40,628 nucleotides of DNA from the NCBI GenBank assembly GCA_937907205.1, contig CALESE010000206.1, positions 1 to 40,628 on the forward strand, read 5' to 3'. Below the pieces are notes generated by a model. That model was given only the letters and a program-made list of their open reading frames with translations, was not told the origin of the DNA and searched no databases. The DNA is from an uncultured Romboutsia sp. Lineage in GTDB: Bacteria > Bacillota > Clostridia > Peptostreptococcales > Peptostreptococcaceae. Below, one piece after another: positions 32,058 through 40,628 of the stretch. Made by a program: the position numbers and the translations under genes. Each line of letters starts with the position of its first letter. The first letter of the stretch is position 1.

Positions 32058-32070
32058 TAATTTAAATATT

Positions 32071-35000
32071 TTAAAATAAAGATAATTGATTTTCATCACT
32101 CATATCTTCAAGTGAACCATGATTAGTCAATGTCTCTATAACAGTTTTTGAAATTTTAGTTCTTTTTCTTAGTTCTTCTTTTGATATAAATTCTCCATTT
32201 TCTCTTTCTTTTTGAATATTTAAAGCTGCATTTTCCCCAACTCCTTGTAAAGCTATCATTGGTGGAAGAAGTAATTTTTCTCCAGCAACTTTAAATTTTG
32301 TAGCGTCTGATTTATATATATCAACTGGAAGTATCTTTATCCCTCTTGCATACATTTCAAGTGCAACCTCAAGAACTGTTAACATATTCTTTTCTTTAGA
32401 TGTCGCTTCATTTCCTAGACTTTCTATTTCATGTATTCTTGATTTTATTGCTGGTAGTCCCTTTACTATTAGATCTGCATCAAAATCTTCTGCTTTTGTT
32501 GTAAAATATGTGGCATAAAAAGCTTCTGGATAATGAACTTTACAATATGCAAGTCTAAAAGACATCATTACATATGCTACAGCATGGGCTTTAGGAAACA
32601 TATATTTTATCTTTTGACATGATCCTATATACCACTCTGGTACATCATTTTCTTTCATCTCTTTAATATGTTCAGGCTTTAAGCCTTTACCTTTTCTTAC
32701 ATTTTCCATTATCGTAAATGCATTTTTAGGCTTTAGGCCTTTGAATATTAAATAGTTCATTATATCATCACGTGTTGATATAACATCATCTATTCCAACT
32801 ACTTCATTAACTACTAAATCTTGTGCATTATTTAACCAAACATCAGTCCCATGAGAAAGCCCAGATATACGAACTAATGCCGCAAATGTTGTTGGCTTTG
32901 TATCAAGTAACATTTGTCTAACAAATTTAGTTCCAAACTCTGGTATAGCTAACGACCCAATTGGACAATTTATATCTTCTGGTGTTACGCCTAACGCATC
33001 TGTTGATGTGAATAGTGACATTGTTTCAGGATCATCTAATGGAATGTCTGTTGCAACTATTCCAGTTATATCTTCTAGCATTCTTATCATAGTCGGAGCA
33101 TCGTGACCAAGTATATCAAGCTTTAGTATTCTACCACTTATAGAATGATAATCAAAGTGAGTTGTTATAACTCCACATGATGTATCATTTGCAGGATATT
33201 GTATTGGTGTAAAGTCATACACATCTTTATAATGAGGTATAACCATTACTCCGCCTGGGTGCTGTCCTGACGTTCTTTTTACACCTGTGCATCCATTTGA
33301 AAGCCTTAAAACTTCTGCACTTGGTACATGTATATTATTTTCTTCTACATATTTTCTAGCATATCCAAAGGCAGTTTTCTCTGCTACTGTACCTATAGTT
33401 CCTGCTCTATAAACATATCCTTCACCAAATAAATCTTCTGTATATTTATGGATAGTTGGTTGGTAGTCTCCAGAGAAGTTTAAATCTATATCTGGTTCTT
33501 TATCTCCTTCAAATCCAAGGAAAACCTCAAATGGTATATCATGACCATCTTTCTTAAGTGGTCTACCACATTTTGGACAGTCTTTATCTGGTAAATCTAC
33601 TCCTGATCCGTATTCTCCTATTTCAAAGAAGTATGAATATTTACATTCTTCATTCTCACATATATAATGTGCAGGAAGTGGATTAACTTCAGTTATATCA
33701 CTCATTGTTGCTGCAAATGATGAACCAACTGATCCTCTTGAACCAACTAAATAACCGTCACTTAATGATTTTGTAACTAATTTTTGAGATATTATATACA
33801 TTACTGCATATCCATTACCTATTATAGAATTTAGTTCTCTATCAAGCCTATTTATTACTACTTCTGGTATTGGATCTCCATAAATTCTTTTAGCTTTTTC
33901 ATAACACATTTCTCTAAGCTCGGTATCAGAACCTTCAATTACTGGTGGATATGTTTCATCTGGTATTGGCTTTATAATTTCTACCATATCTGCTATTTTA
34001 TTACTATTTTCAACTACTACTTCATAAGCTAGTTCGTCTCCTAAGTAACTAAACTCTTTTAGCATTTCATCTGTAGTTCTAAAATGTAGATAAGCTTCTT
34101 CTTCATCTACCTTAAATCCTTGAGAATATTTTAAAATTTTTCTTAATACTGCTTCGTGTTTTTCTAAGAAATGAACATCTCCTGTAGCCACAGGTATCTT
34201 TCCAAACTTATATGCTATATCTATTAATTTTCTATTAATATCTCTTAGTTCTTCCTCATCATTTACTTCACCTTTATCTATCATAAAGCGATTATTATCT
34301 ATTGGCATAATTTCAATATAATCATACATTTCAATTAATTTTTCAATTTCTTCATCATCTACATTCTTCTTAACTGCTCTGTATATAACTCCTGCCTCAC
34401 AAGCTGAGCCTACAAGTATTCCATCCCTATGTTCTTGAAGTACACTTCTTAATATTCTCGGAGATCTATAAAAATGATTAACATGGGAATCAGATATTAT
34501 TTTATATAAATTCTTAAGTCCAGTATAATTTTTAGCAATTAAAGTTACATGATTAGTTACTAGTTTTTGGTAATCTATTTTACCTAATATTTCATTAACC
34601 TCACTTAAAGTAGTAGCTCCTTTTTTTTCTAACATTTCTAAAAACTTTATATATATAAGTGCTGTCGCTTGAGCATCATCTACTGCTCTATGATGATTTA
34701 AAAGTTGAACACCTAATGCTTTAGCAACAATATTTAATCTATGTCTTTTTAATTCTGGAAGTAGCACTCTTGCAAGTGTTAATGTATCTACACTTTTATT
34801 GTTAAATTTTATATTTTGTTGCCTACATTTTTCTGCAATAAATCCCATATCAAACTCGGCATTATGGGCTACTAATACACTATCTCCTATAAATTCAATA
34901 AATTTAGGTAATACTTCTTCTATTGTTGGTTTGTCAGCAACCATATCATTTGTTATACCTGTTAGTTCTTGTATTTTATATGATATATCTTTTTGAGGAT

Positions 35001-36369
35001 TTATAAGCTCACTAAATTTATCTACAACTTTAAAGTTTTCTATTTTAACTGCACCAATTTCAGTTATCTTATCATTTGTATTAGAAAAACCAGTTGTCTC
35101 TATATCAAATACAACAAAACTTTGTGTTAATGGTTTATTATTAGCATCTTCTATTATAAGTGCATCATCTTCTACTAAGTATCCTTCAACTCCATAAAGA
35201 ACCTTTATACCATGAGCTTTTGCTGCATTCATAGCATCTGGAAAGGCTTGTACAACTCCATGATCTGTTATTGCTATCGCCTTATGTCCCCATTTTGCTG
35301 CTCTTTCAACTAACTTTTTAGTTGGGCATACTGCATCCATAGAAGACATTTGAGTATGTGCATGAAGTTCTACTCTTTTTATTTCACTTGTATCTACTCT
35401 CTCTTGCTTTATTTCTTTTCTTATACCACTTATAGTCATTGTAAGTTCTCTTTGATAAGTGTCATATATAATATCACCTTTTATTTTTAAATAAGAACCT
35501 TTTTTAATGTTATCTAATACAATATCTTTATTTAAATCATTTAAGAAAAGCTTACAACTTATTGAACTTGTATAATCTGTAATCGAAGCTATCATTAGTA
35601 TCTTACCGTTTCTAAGCTCTTTTGTTTCAATATCAAATACTTCACCAACTACACTTACAGTTCCAGATGTACTATTTAAGTCCTTTATCTTTTCAACTAA
35701 AGCGTGTACATTTTCACCATATATTAAATTTTCATCAACTTCAGGTTTTATTACATATGCTTCTTCTTCATCATTTTCTTCTTTATTAGTATTATTTAAT
35801 TCTAATTCTTTAATCTTTTCTTCTGTTATTCTTTCTGTTCTTTTTATTATTTTATCTAGGTTTACTTCTTCGTCTACTGCTCTTTCAATCTCTATTTTTA
35901 TGTCCATTCCAACTTCTTCTATTAGTATGTTTTTTAATACATGTACTACATTTTGTTTTACTAATCTTTCATAAAACAATCCTTTTGGAAGTTTTATTTT
36001 TAACAAATCATCTAAGCATAAATATTCCACCTGCTTATACCATCCTGCAATTGATGGACATAAACTTTTTAGTATATATATAATATTTGGCCAATACCTT
36101 TTTATAATATCTTTATTTGATTTCCTATCAAATCCTATATATCTTATTTTTAATTTAATATCTTTGAAATAATCTAGTTTCACCTTTAGCTCTTCTCTAA
36201 AGGAATCTAAAAGTTCATAAGATACTACTTCTTTAGATGTTAAATAAAAATAAACAACTCTCTCTTCTCTAAAATAAACTACTCTATTTATATAAACTTC
36301 TTTTAAAAGCTTTGCTAATATACTATTATTTATTTCTAATTTATCTAAGTACTCTTTTACAGTTTCCAT
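32071..36369 (-). CDS. polC: DNA polymerase III PolC (replicative polymerase)
   Basis: The main replicative polymerase of low-GC Gram-positives. Domain order: N-terminal domain (1-220), OB fold (about 235-320), PHP domain split around a DEDD 3'-5' exonuclease (PHP start HAHTQMSSMDAVCP near residue 339; exonuclease VVFDIETTGF near 421), then a zinc-knuckle region (CENEECKY and CPKCGRP), the palm with EPDIDLNFSGD, and the C-terminal helix-hairpin-helix region ending in the clamp-binding motif QLSLF. 1432 aa is normal. The SD AAAGGAG lies upstream and a TATAAT at 36396-36401 may be its -10 box. It has no operon partner here. Confidence 0.98.
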   Translation of the reverse strand: METVKEYLDKLEINNSILAKLLKEVYINRVVYFREERVVYFYLTSKEVVSYELLDSFREELKVKLDYFKDIKLKIRYIGFDRKSNKDIIKRYWPNIIYILKSLCPSIAGWYKQVEYLCLDDLLKIKLPKGLFYERLVKQNVVHVLKNILIEEVGMDIKIEIERAVDEEVNLDKIIKRTERITEEKIKELELNNTNKEENDEEEAYVIKPEVDENLIYGENVHALVEKIKDLNSTSGTVSVVGEVFDIETKELRNGKILMIASITDYTSSISCKLFLNDLNKDIVLDNIKKGSYLKIKGDIIYDTYQRELTMTISGIRKEIKQERVDTSEIKRVELHAHTQMSSMDAVCPTKKLVERAAKWGHKAIAITDHGVVQAFPDAMNAAKAHGIKVLYGVEGYLVEDDALIIEDANNKPLTQSFVVFDIETTGFSNTNDKITEIGAVKIENFKVVDKFSELINPQKDISYKIQELTGITNDMVADKPTIEEVLPKFIEFIGDSVLVAHNAEFDMGFIAEKCRQQNIKFNNKSVDTLTLARVLLPELKRHRLNIVAKALGVQLLNHHRAVDDAQATALIYIKFLEMLEKKGATTLSEVNEILGKIDYQKLVTNHVTLIAKNYTGLKNLYKIISDSHVNHFYRSPRILRSVLQEHRDGILVGSACEAGVIYRAVKKNVDDEEIEKLIEMYDYIEIMPIDNNRFMIDKGEVNDEEELRDINRKLIDIAYKFGKIPVATGDVHFLEKHEAVLRKILKYSQGFKVDEEEAYLHFRTTDEMLKEFSYLGDELAYEVVVENSNKIADMVEIIKPIPDETYPPVIEGSDTELREMCYEKAKRIYGDPIPEVVINRLDRELNSIIGNGYAVMYIISQKLVTKSLSDGYLVGSRGSVGSSFAATMSDITEVNPLPAHYICENEECKYSYFFEIGEYGSGVDLPDKDCPKCGRPLKKDGHDIPFEVFLGFEGDKEPDIDLNFSGDYQPTIHKYTEDLFGEGYVYRAGTIGTVAEKTAFGYARKYVEENNIHVPSAEVLRLSNGCTGVKRTSGQHPGGVMVIPHYKDVYDFTPIQYPANDTSCGVITTHFDYHSISGRILKLDILGHDAPTMIRMLEDITGIVATDIPLDDPETMSLFTSTDALGVTPEDINCPIGSLAIPEFGTKFVRQMLLDTKPTTFAALVRISGLSHGTDVWLNNAQDLVVNEVVGIDDVISTRDDIMNYLIFKGLKPKNAFTIMENVRKGKGLKPEHIKEMKENDVPEWYIGSCQKIKYMFPKAHAVAYVMMSFRLAYCKVHYPEAFYATYFTTKAEDFDADLIVKGLPAIKSRIHEIESLGNEATSKEKNMLTVLEVALEMYARGIKILPVDIYKSDATKFKVAGEKLLLPPMIALQGVGENAALNIQKERENGEFISKEELRKRTKISKTVIETLTNHGSLEDMSDENQLSLF

Positions 36370-36487
36370 AAGTCACTCCTTTCCTTAGAATATCTATTAT
36401 ATCATAGGTATAATTCTTTGTACTATTTATAAAACTAAAATTATATAACCTTTTATTTAATTGGATTAGCTACAAATTTAGATATAT

Positions 36488-36512
36488 TTAATATTATGTA
36501 TTATAATATTAA
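36488..36512 (+). promoter_or_regulatory. AT-rich inverted repeat before the 36532 gene
   Basis: TTAATATTAT (36488-36497) and ATAATATTAA (36503-36512) form an inverted repeat overlapping a TATAAT (36502-36507). It could be an operator on the promoter, or an AT-rich coincidence. Confidence 0.3.
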
Positions 36513-36531
36513 ATCTTAAGGCGGTGTTATA

Positions 36532-37203
36532 ATGTCTTCTTTTGATACGGAAATTTATAAAAAAATAGTACTTTATTATCAGGAATTAGGAGAAAAAAAA
36601 TTACTAAAAAAATCTTTAAAAAATATAAATATTAATAGAAAAGTATTTCTTCACTATTCAAAATATAAAAATATTCCAATTTGTACACTGCCTCAATTTA
36701 AACTTATTTTAGCATCTAGATTAGGATTTTTATCTTTTTGCTATAATTTTTTTACATTTGTAAATGTTAATAAAACTATAGTATCTATTAATTTAGATTC
36801 TATAGATTCAATTGCTAAATTTGTATTATCTCATGAAATAGGTCATATATTAGACCCTGATATTTCAAGTTCTAAAGAAGAATATGCTACTATACTTTCT
36901 GATATTGTTGACAAAATAATTAAGTATAATATAGATATTAATAAAATTGACTTTTATAAAGATAATCTTCCTTATGATTTGGAAGAATGTGTTATTAGGT
37001 TAAAAAAAAATCTTATAAACCGTGAATCTAAGGCTTGGGATATTGCAAGAGATTTTTTAAATATTGAAGATGATAAAGAAAAGTTAATTTTTAATAAAAT
37101 GAAAGAATATGCTCTTGCTACTTATAATTTTGGTAACTTGAAAAATATTGTAAGAGAGCATAATATTGATATATTTTTTAAATATAAAAGATATTTTAAA
37201 TAA
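36532..37203 (+). CDS. Putative zinc metallopeptidase (ImmA/IrrE-like zincin)
   Basis: 223 aa, no signal peptide. The zinc motif HEIGH is at residues 101-105. A candidate third ligand is Glu165 in NRESKAWDIA, a spacing and context like the E-x2-A-x2-A helix of ImmA/IrrE peptidases. ImmA/IrrE enzymes cleave repressors, but no repressor gene lies beside it, and it is not in a recognisable phage or integrative element. The first 60 residues are Lys-rich. The SD AAGGCGGTG is good. It is flanked by polC and the SH3b gene, both on the other strand. The exact family is not certain. Confidence 0.65.
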   Translation: MSSFDTEIYKKIVLYYQELGEKKLLKKSLKNININRKVFLHYSKYKNIPICTLPQFKLILASRLGFLSFCYNFFTFVNVNKTIVSINLDSIDSIAKFVLSHEIGHILDPDISSSKEEYATILSDIVDKIIKYNIDINKIDFYKDNLPYDLEECVIRLKKNLINRESKAWDIARDFLNIEDDKEKLIFNKMKEYALATYNFGNLKNIVREHNIDIFFKYKRYFK

Positions 37204-37229
37204 GCGACTATGAAATTTCATAGTCGCTT
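37202..37229. terminator. Bidirectional terminator (perfect 28-nt palindrome)
   Basis: AAGCGACTATGAAA followed by its reverse complement. It sits between the converging 36532-37203 and 37234-39252 genes, with T-rich tails on both strands. Confidence 0.88.
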
Positions 37230-37233
37230 TTGT

Positions 37234-39252
37234 TTATTGCTTATAATTTGGTACTTCAAATACTAAATTATTTCCACTATCATACATATGTATAATTTTA
37301 TTCATTATACCAGATATACCGTTAGCCCAATTTACATCTGTTGCATACTGATGCCAAGTATATTCGTAGTTAAACTTCATTTTATATATTGTATTTTGCT
37401 TATATTTTGAACTTTTTATATAATTACTTGCTATCCATTTAGCTGAACCATCTATAGTTGATTCTACACTTGTCCATCCATTAGCATATGCAGCTTCTGC
37501 ACCTGATAAGTTTGCTGAACCATCTATTGCTCCTATTCCAAAGAAGTTATATACTTTAACTGGTGAACTAAGTGGTTTACCTTTATAACTTGTTATAGTT
37601 TGTCCTTTTGCTAATGTTGATTTTCCATAATTTGTTTCCCACATAGAATGTGCTACTAAATATACTAAATCTATATCATATTTTTTTGCTGCATCTATAA
37701 ATGATTGTCCTTTATTATAAAATACTCCAGATGTTCCTCCGTTTGAATTTAAAAATGAATTTAATTCATTAACAGTTATTCCACCTTTATAATTATCTAT
37801 TCTTAAAAACTGCAACATTCCTTTTTTGCTGTTTTTAAAGTTTTCAGGATTTAAGAAATATTCCAAATCTTCTCTATCTGCTTTTACAAACCCTCTAGTT
37901 TGAGCTTCTCTAATTTTAAACGTTGTAAGTATTTCACTACTTCTTGGTTTACTTGAATCTATTACATTTCCACCTACACTTACTCTTTCAAGTTGTGCAT
38001 TAACATGATCATTTAATGAATAGTTCAAACCTTTATGATTTATAGTAGCTCCATTTACAATTTGAGTGCTATCTCCTCCAACTACAGGAGGTGCAATCTC
38101 TGGAGTAGATGGTTTATTTATAGTCACTTTACTTAAATATTGACTAGATACATATGCTTCTTTTCCATTGTAATTTATCTTTGACCATCCGTTACTTTCT
38201 GAGATTACTTCTACTTTAGTACCCTTAGATAAGGAACCTAATTTAGAATAATTTGTTCCTGGTCCACTTCTTACATTTAATGAATTTGTATTTACTTCTT
38301 TTGTTTCTTTTACACTTTCTGGTTTCGATGTATCATTATTATTATTTTGGGATATACTATTTAAGTATTTACTTGATACATATGCTTCTTTTCCATTATA
38401 ATTTATCTTTGACCATCCATTACTTTCTGAGATTACTCCTACTTTACTACCTTTAGATAGTTTACCTAGTTTAGAGTAATTTGTTCCTGGTCCACTTCTT
38501 ACGTTTAATGAATCTGTATTTACCTCTTTTGTTTCTTTTATACTTTCTGGCTTTGATGTATCATTATTATTTTGGGATATACTACTTAAGTATCTACTTG
38601 ATACATATGCTTCTTTTCCATTATAATTTATCTTTGACCATCCATTATTTTCTGAAATTACAGATACTTTAGTTCCTTTTTTCAATTTTCCTAATACACT
38701 ATAACTAGTATTTGGACCACTTCTTACATTTAGTGAATCTGTACTTACCTCTTTTGTTACTGATGTATTTGAGTTTATTTTTATATCTTCTAAATAATTA
38801 CTTGCTATATACCCAAGTCTTCCATCATACTTAACTTTTGTCCATCCACTACTTTCTGATATTACTTCTACTTTAGTACCTTTAGATAAGGTAGCAATTA
38901 TACGATAGCTTGTTCCTGCTCCATTTCTGAAATTAACACTAGTAGTTGTTTGCTTTTGTGTAGTAGTTATTGTTTCACTATTTGATGTATTTCCATATTT
39001 AGATATATATGTTGATGATGCCCATCCTTCTTTCCCCAAAGAATTTTTTATCTTATACCATCCATTTGCTGAATCTTTTATCTCAACGGTTTCATTTTTT
39101 TTAACTGTGAATAAAACATTATTATTTGTTCCTGGTCCACTTCTTACATTTAATGATGTAGCTGTAACAACGCCCATTTGACCTGATGTATATACATTAT
39201 TTACTGATAATGGCATCATTGCTAATGTGGCTAATGCAATCTTCTTTTTCAT
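37234..39252 (-). CDS. Secreted SH3b-repeat glucosaminidase (cell-wall hydrolase)
   Basis: 672 aa from the ATG at 39252 (SD AAGGTGA; an upstream in-frame ATG at 39273 lacks a site). A signal peptide opens the protein (MKKKIALATLAMMPLSV). Five bacterial SH3 domains follow (about residues 27-88, 103-158, 166-225, 241-300, 317-376), each with LNVRSGPGT-type starts and GW.KI...G..A/G.V. The catalytic domain (about 500-670) is a beta-N-acetylglucosaminidase of the LytB/Acm2 type, with the likely acid Glu539 in AHSMWETNYG. It should cut wall glycan at the cell surface. Domains three to five are nearly identical, also in DNA, showing recent expansion. It is the only gene here with a clear secretion signal. 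Confidence 0.92.
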   Translation of the reverse strand: MKKKIALATLAMMPLSVNNVYTSGQMGVVTATSLNVRSGPGTNNNVLFTVKKNETVEIKDSANGWYKIKNSLGKEGWASSTYISKYGNTSNSETITTTQKQTTTSVNFRNGAGTSYRIIATLSKGTKVEVISESSGWTKVKYDGRLGYIASNYLEDIKINSNTSVTKEVSTDSLNVRSGPNTSYSVLGKLKKGTKVSVISENNGWSKINYNGKEAYVSSRYLSSISQNNNDTSKPESIKETKEVNTDSLNVRSGPGTNYSKLGKLSKGSKVGVISESNGWSKINYNGKEAYVSSKYLNSISQNNNNDTSKPESVKETKEVNTNSLNVRSGPGTNYSKLGSLSKGTKVEVISESNGWSKINYNGKEAYVSSQYLSKVTINKPSTPEIAPPVVGGDSTQIVNGATINHKGLNYSLNDHVNAQLERVSVGGNVIDSSKPRSSEILTTFKIREAQTRGFVKADREDLEYFLNPENFKNSKKGMLQFLRIDNYKGGITVNELNSFLNSNGGTSGVFYNKGQSFIDAAKKYDIDLVYLVAHSMWETNYGKSTLAKGQTITSYKGKPLSSPVKVYNFFGIGAIDGSANLSGAEAAYANGWTSVESTIDGSAKWIASNYIKSSKYKQNTIYKMKFNYEYTWHQYATDVNWANGISGIMNKIIHMYDSGNNLVFEVPNYKQ
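38125..38757 (-). repeat. Tandem SH3b-coding repeats (about 225-228 bp units)
   Basis: Three consecutive units coding for domains three to five plus their linkers. Units four and five differ by few residues, including the linker SQNNN-DTSKPES. They are in frame. Confidence 0.85.
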
Positions 39253-39340
39253 TATTTCACCTTCTTTTTGCATATATTTACATAATAACCATTATATTAT
39301 ATATAATATATTCAGTAAATATTTTCTAGTAAAATATTTT

Positions 39341-39459
39341 TCATTTAAATAATGGGCACAAAACTCCATAAGGTTCTTCATTAGTTCTTATATTATATTT
39401 TTTTTATATTCTTTAGCATATATTTCAAACATTCTAAACTTAAATTCGTTAATGTTCAT
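39341..39459 (-). pseudogene. Small gene (about 39 codons) broken in an A8 run
   Basis: From the ATG at 39457-39459 (SD AAAGG, 10 nt away) the frame gives MNINEFKFRMFEIYAKEYKK and then stops after 23 codons. If the A8 run (complement at about 39399-39406) is read as A9, the frame continues with YNIRTNEEPYGVLCPLFK and a TGA at 39341-39343. The continuation looks like real protein, so this is either a frameshifted gene, a homopolymer sequencing error, or slippage. The rest of the 39274-39676 gap is AT-rich, with the terminator of the next gene at its right end. Confidence 0.5.
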
Positions 39460-39621
39460 ATATACAAATCCTTTAAATTACTATTTATATTTTCATCTAG
39501 TTTTTAATACATACTTTATATGTTGTGAAAAGTATTATAAATCAAAAGTATAGTTATTTTTACATTAGTTAATAATAAAATTATACTCATTAATATTTTT
39601 CATCTTTATCCTAACTCAAAA

Positions 39622-39645
39622 AAGCAGGTATAATAACCTGTCTTT
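39622..39645 (-). terminator. Terminator of the S51 peptidase gene
   Basis: CAGGT (39625-39629) pairs with ACCTG (39636-39640), extended by AAG/TCTT with one bulge. On the minus strand a CTTTTTT tail follows. Confidence 0.65.
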
Positions 39646-39676
39646 TTATTATATTTAACTTATATTTCTAAACTAT

Positions 39677-40354
39677 TTAATCAATACTATTTAAATCCCA
39701 CTTTTTAGATGTTCCCATTGTTAAAACCTTATTATTTATCACTAATAATCCACCATCATTTGGTATAGAATAAATTATTTTTTTCTTTTCTTTTAAGCAT
39801 CTTTTTATACTTACATTCTGTATTTCATAGTCATCATAGTGTACTTCTACATCAAAGTTTTTTATTATATTCAATCCTTTATTATAAGAGAATGTATCAT
39901 AATCTTTATCTTTTGTTATATGATATTCACTTATTTTAATCATTGCACCTGAACTAGATCCAATCATAATTCCTTTGTAATTTTCTAGTTTGTCTACTAA
40001 ATCAAACTGTCTTAGCCTAAACATCATTTTATCCGGATATCCACCTGTAAAAAATACTATATCACTTTCATTTATTTTATTTTTCATAATATTTATACTA
40101 TCTCTAAATTGGTTTATCCAGTTTATATTTTTTTCAATAATACCATAATCTAAAAATGGGTATATTATATCTTCATAATGAGTACCATTTTTATTGTTAA
40201 AAGCCCTATCCCAGTCATATTCATTTTTTAACCATTTTTCATGATATGAAAAAAGTATTATTAAAACTTTATAATATGATTTTATTATCTCTTTAAGTGT
40301 ATCAAAGCACCACTTTTCATTAAAATTATATAAACTAAGTAATATATTTATCAT
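39677..40354 (-). CDS. Peptidase S51 family protein (dipeptidase E-like)
   Basis: 225 aa, no signal peptide. The nucleophile elbow GSSSG (residues 132-136, Ser134) in IMIGSSSGAMI and the upstream FFTGGYPDKM motif fit the S51 class I glutamine-amidotransferase fold, which covers dipeptidase E and cyanophycinase. Family members cut Asp-Xaa dipeptides. The motif has SG in place of the usual AGA, which may change activity. There is no neighbouring peptidase or cyanophycin gene. Family call is fair, substrate unknown. Confidence 0.75.
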   Translation of the reverse strand: MINILLSLYNFNEKWCFDTLKEIIKSYYKVLIILFSYHEKWLKNEYDWDRAFNNKNGTHYEDIIYPFLDYGIIEKNINWINQFRDSINIMKNKINESDIVFFTGGYPDKMMFRLRQFDLVDKLENYKGIMIGSSSGAMIKISEYHITKDKDYDTFSYNKGLNIIKNFDVEVHYDDYEIQNVSIKRCLKEKKKIIYSIPNDGGLLVINNKVLTMGTSKKWDLNSID

Positions 40355-40504
40355 TTATTCACCTGCTTTTTATTATATTTTTTAAATGTTTTTATATTTA
40401 AATTATTATTTATAATAATATAGTTATTCATATTTTATTAATTAAGTTAATTTAATTTTATAAAATAAAAAATGAGTTTAATAATAATTTCCAATAACAT
40501 AAAA

Positions 40505-40526
40505 AATAGCCATAAAATTGGCTATT
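40505..40526 (-). terminator. Terminator of the gene at the right edge
   Basis: AATAGCCA and TGGCTATT form an 8-bp stem with a six-base loop. On the minus strand TTTTTTATG follows. It sits 30 nt past the edge-gene stop. Confidence 0.75.
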
Positions 40527-40555
40527 ATAATCTAACTTATTGTTATAGTTAATAA

Positions 40556-40628
40556 TTATTTTTTTGTTATAAAATTAATAATTTCCATTATATCTTCTTC
40601 CTTTTTAGACCTAAATAAAAATACTCTA
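40556..40628 (-). CDS. C-terminal end of an unidentified protein (partial)
   Basis: The last 23 codons of a gene entering from the right edge, RVFLFRSKKEEDIMEIINF then ITKK and stop (TAA, complement at 40556-40558). The frame is followed by a terminator at the correct place, which supports a real coding end. Too short to identify. Confidence 0.5.
   Translation of the reverse strand, partial: RVFLFRSKKEEDIMEIINFITKK

Noticed and set aside
38125..38757. Regular repeats considered as a CRISPR array
   Set aside because: The units are 225-228 bp, in frame, and code for SH3b domains. There are no short repeats with unique spacers and no cas genes.

Overview
The window looks like a chromosomal core segment of a low-GC, endospore-forming member of class Clostridia. 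Coding and non-coding DNA are very AT-rich, third positions are almost all A or T, and Shine-Dalgarno (SD) sites are strong (AGGAGG type). Gene order is the Firmicutes order pnp - YlxY-type deacetylase - M16 peptidase - YlmC/YmxH - dapG - tepA - ftsK/spoIIIE - recA - rny, plus the rimP-nusA-ylxR-ylxQ-infB-rbfA-nrnA-truB-ribF-rpsO operon. Protein sequences and the selenium-related gene mnmH suggest the Peptostreptococcaceae (a Clostridioides/Romboutsia/Paraclostridium relative). That placement is inference from gene content, not a search.

Layout: positions 1-28308 are read on the minus strand. In transcription order (right to left) they hold hcp (hydroxylamine reductase), a split chromate-transporter pair, the translation/transcription operon rimP to ribF with rpsO, degV, pnp, a membrane-anchored polysaccharide deacetylase, an M16 peptidase, ylmC, aspartokinase dapG, the ClpP-like tepA, ftsK/spoIIIE, mnmH, rimO, pgsA, recA, rny, a small hypothetical gene, and a truncated gene at the window edge. 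Many genes are tightly coupled by overlaps. Candidate promoters, a LexA box at recA, an S15-type leader at rpsO, a terminator-like leader hairpin before rimP, and an SD-sequestering hairpin before tepA can be read from the sequence.

Positions 28309-31990 are the accessory part. The hcp upstream region, including an inverted repeat placed as expected for a CRP/FNR-type activator site, occurs twice as a direct repeat 2745 bp apart. Between the copies sit a 522-bp element with 28-bp terminal inverted repeats and an exact 8-bp target-site duplication, carrying one unrecognised 37-residue peptide gene, and a plus-strand sigma-factor/DUF4179 (probable anti-sigma) pair. After the second copy comes a multi-pass membrane protein. 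A distinctive motif of about 33 bp precedes the peptide gene, the sigma gene and the membrane-protein gene, and a partial copy lies past the membrane gene. The three genes may therefore share a regulator, possibly this sigma factor.

Positions 32071-40628 hold polC (minus), a plus-strand zincin-like protein with an HEIGH motif, a secreted five-SH3b glucosaminidase (minus), a frameshifted small gene, a peptidase S51 family protein (minus), and the 3' end of an unrecognised gene at the right edge.
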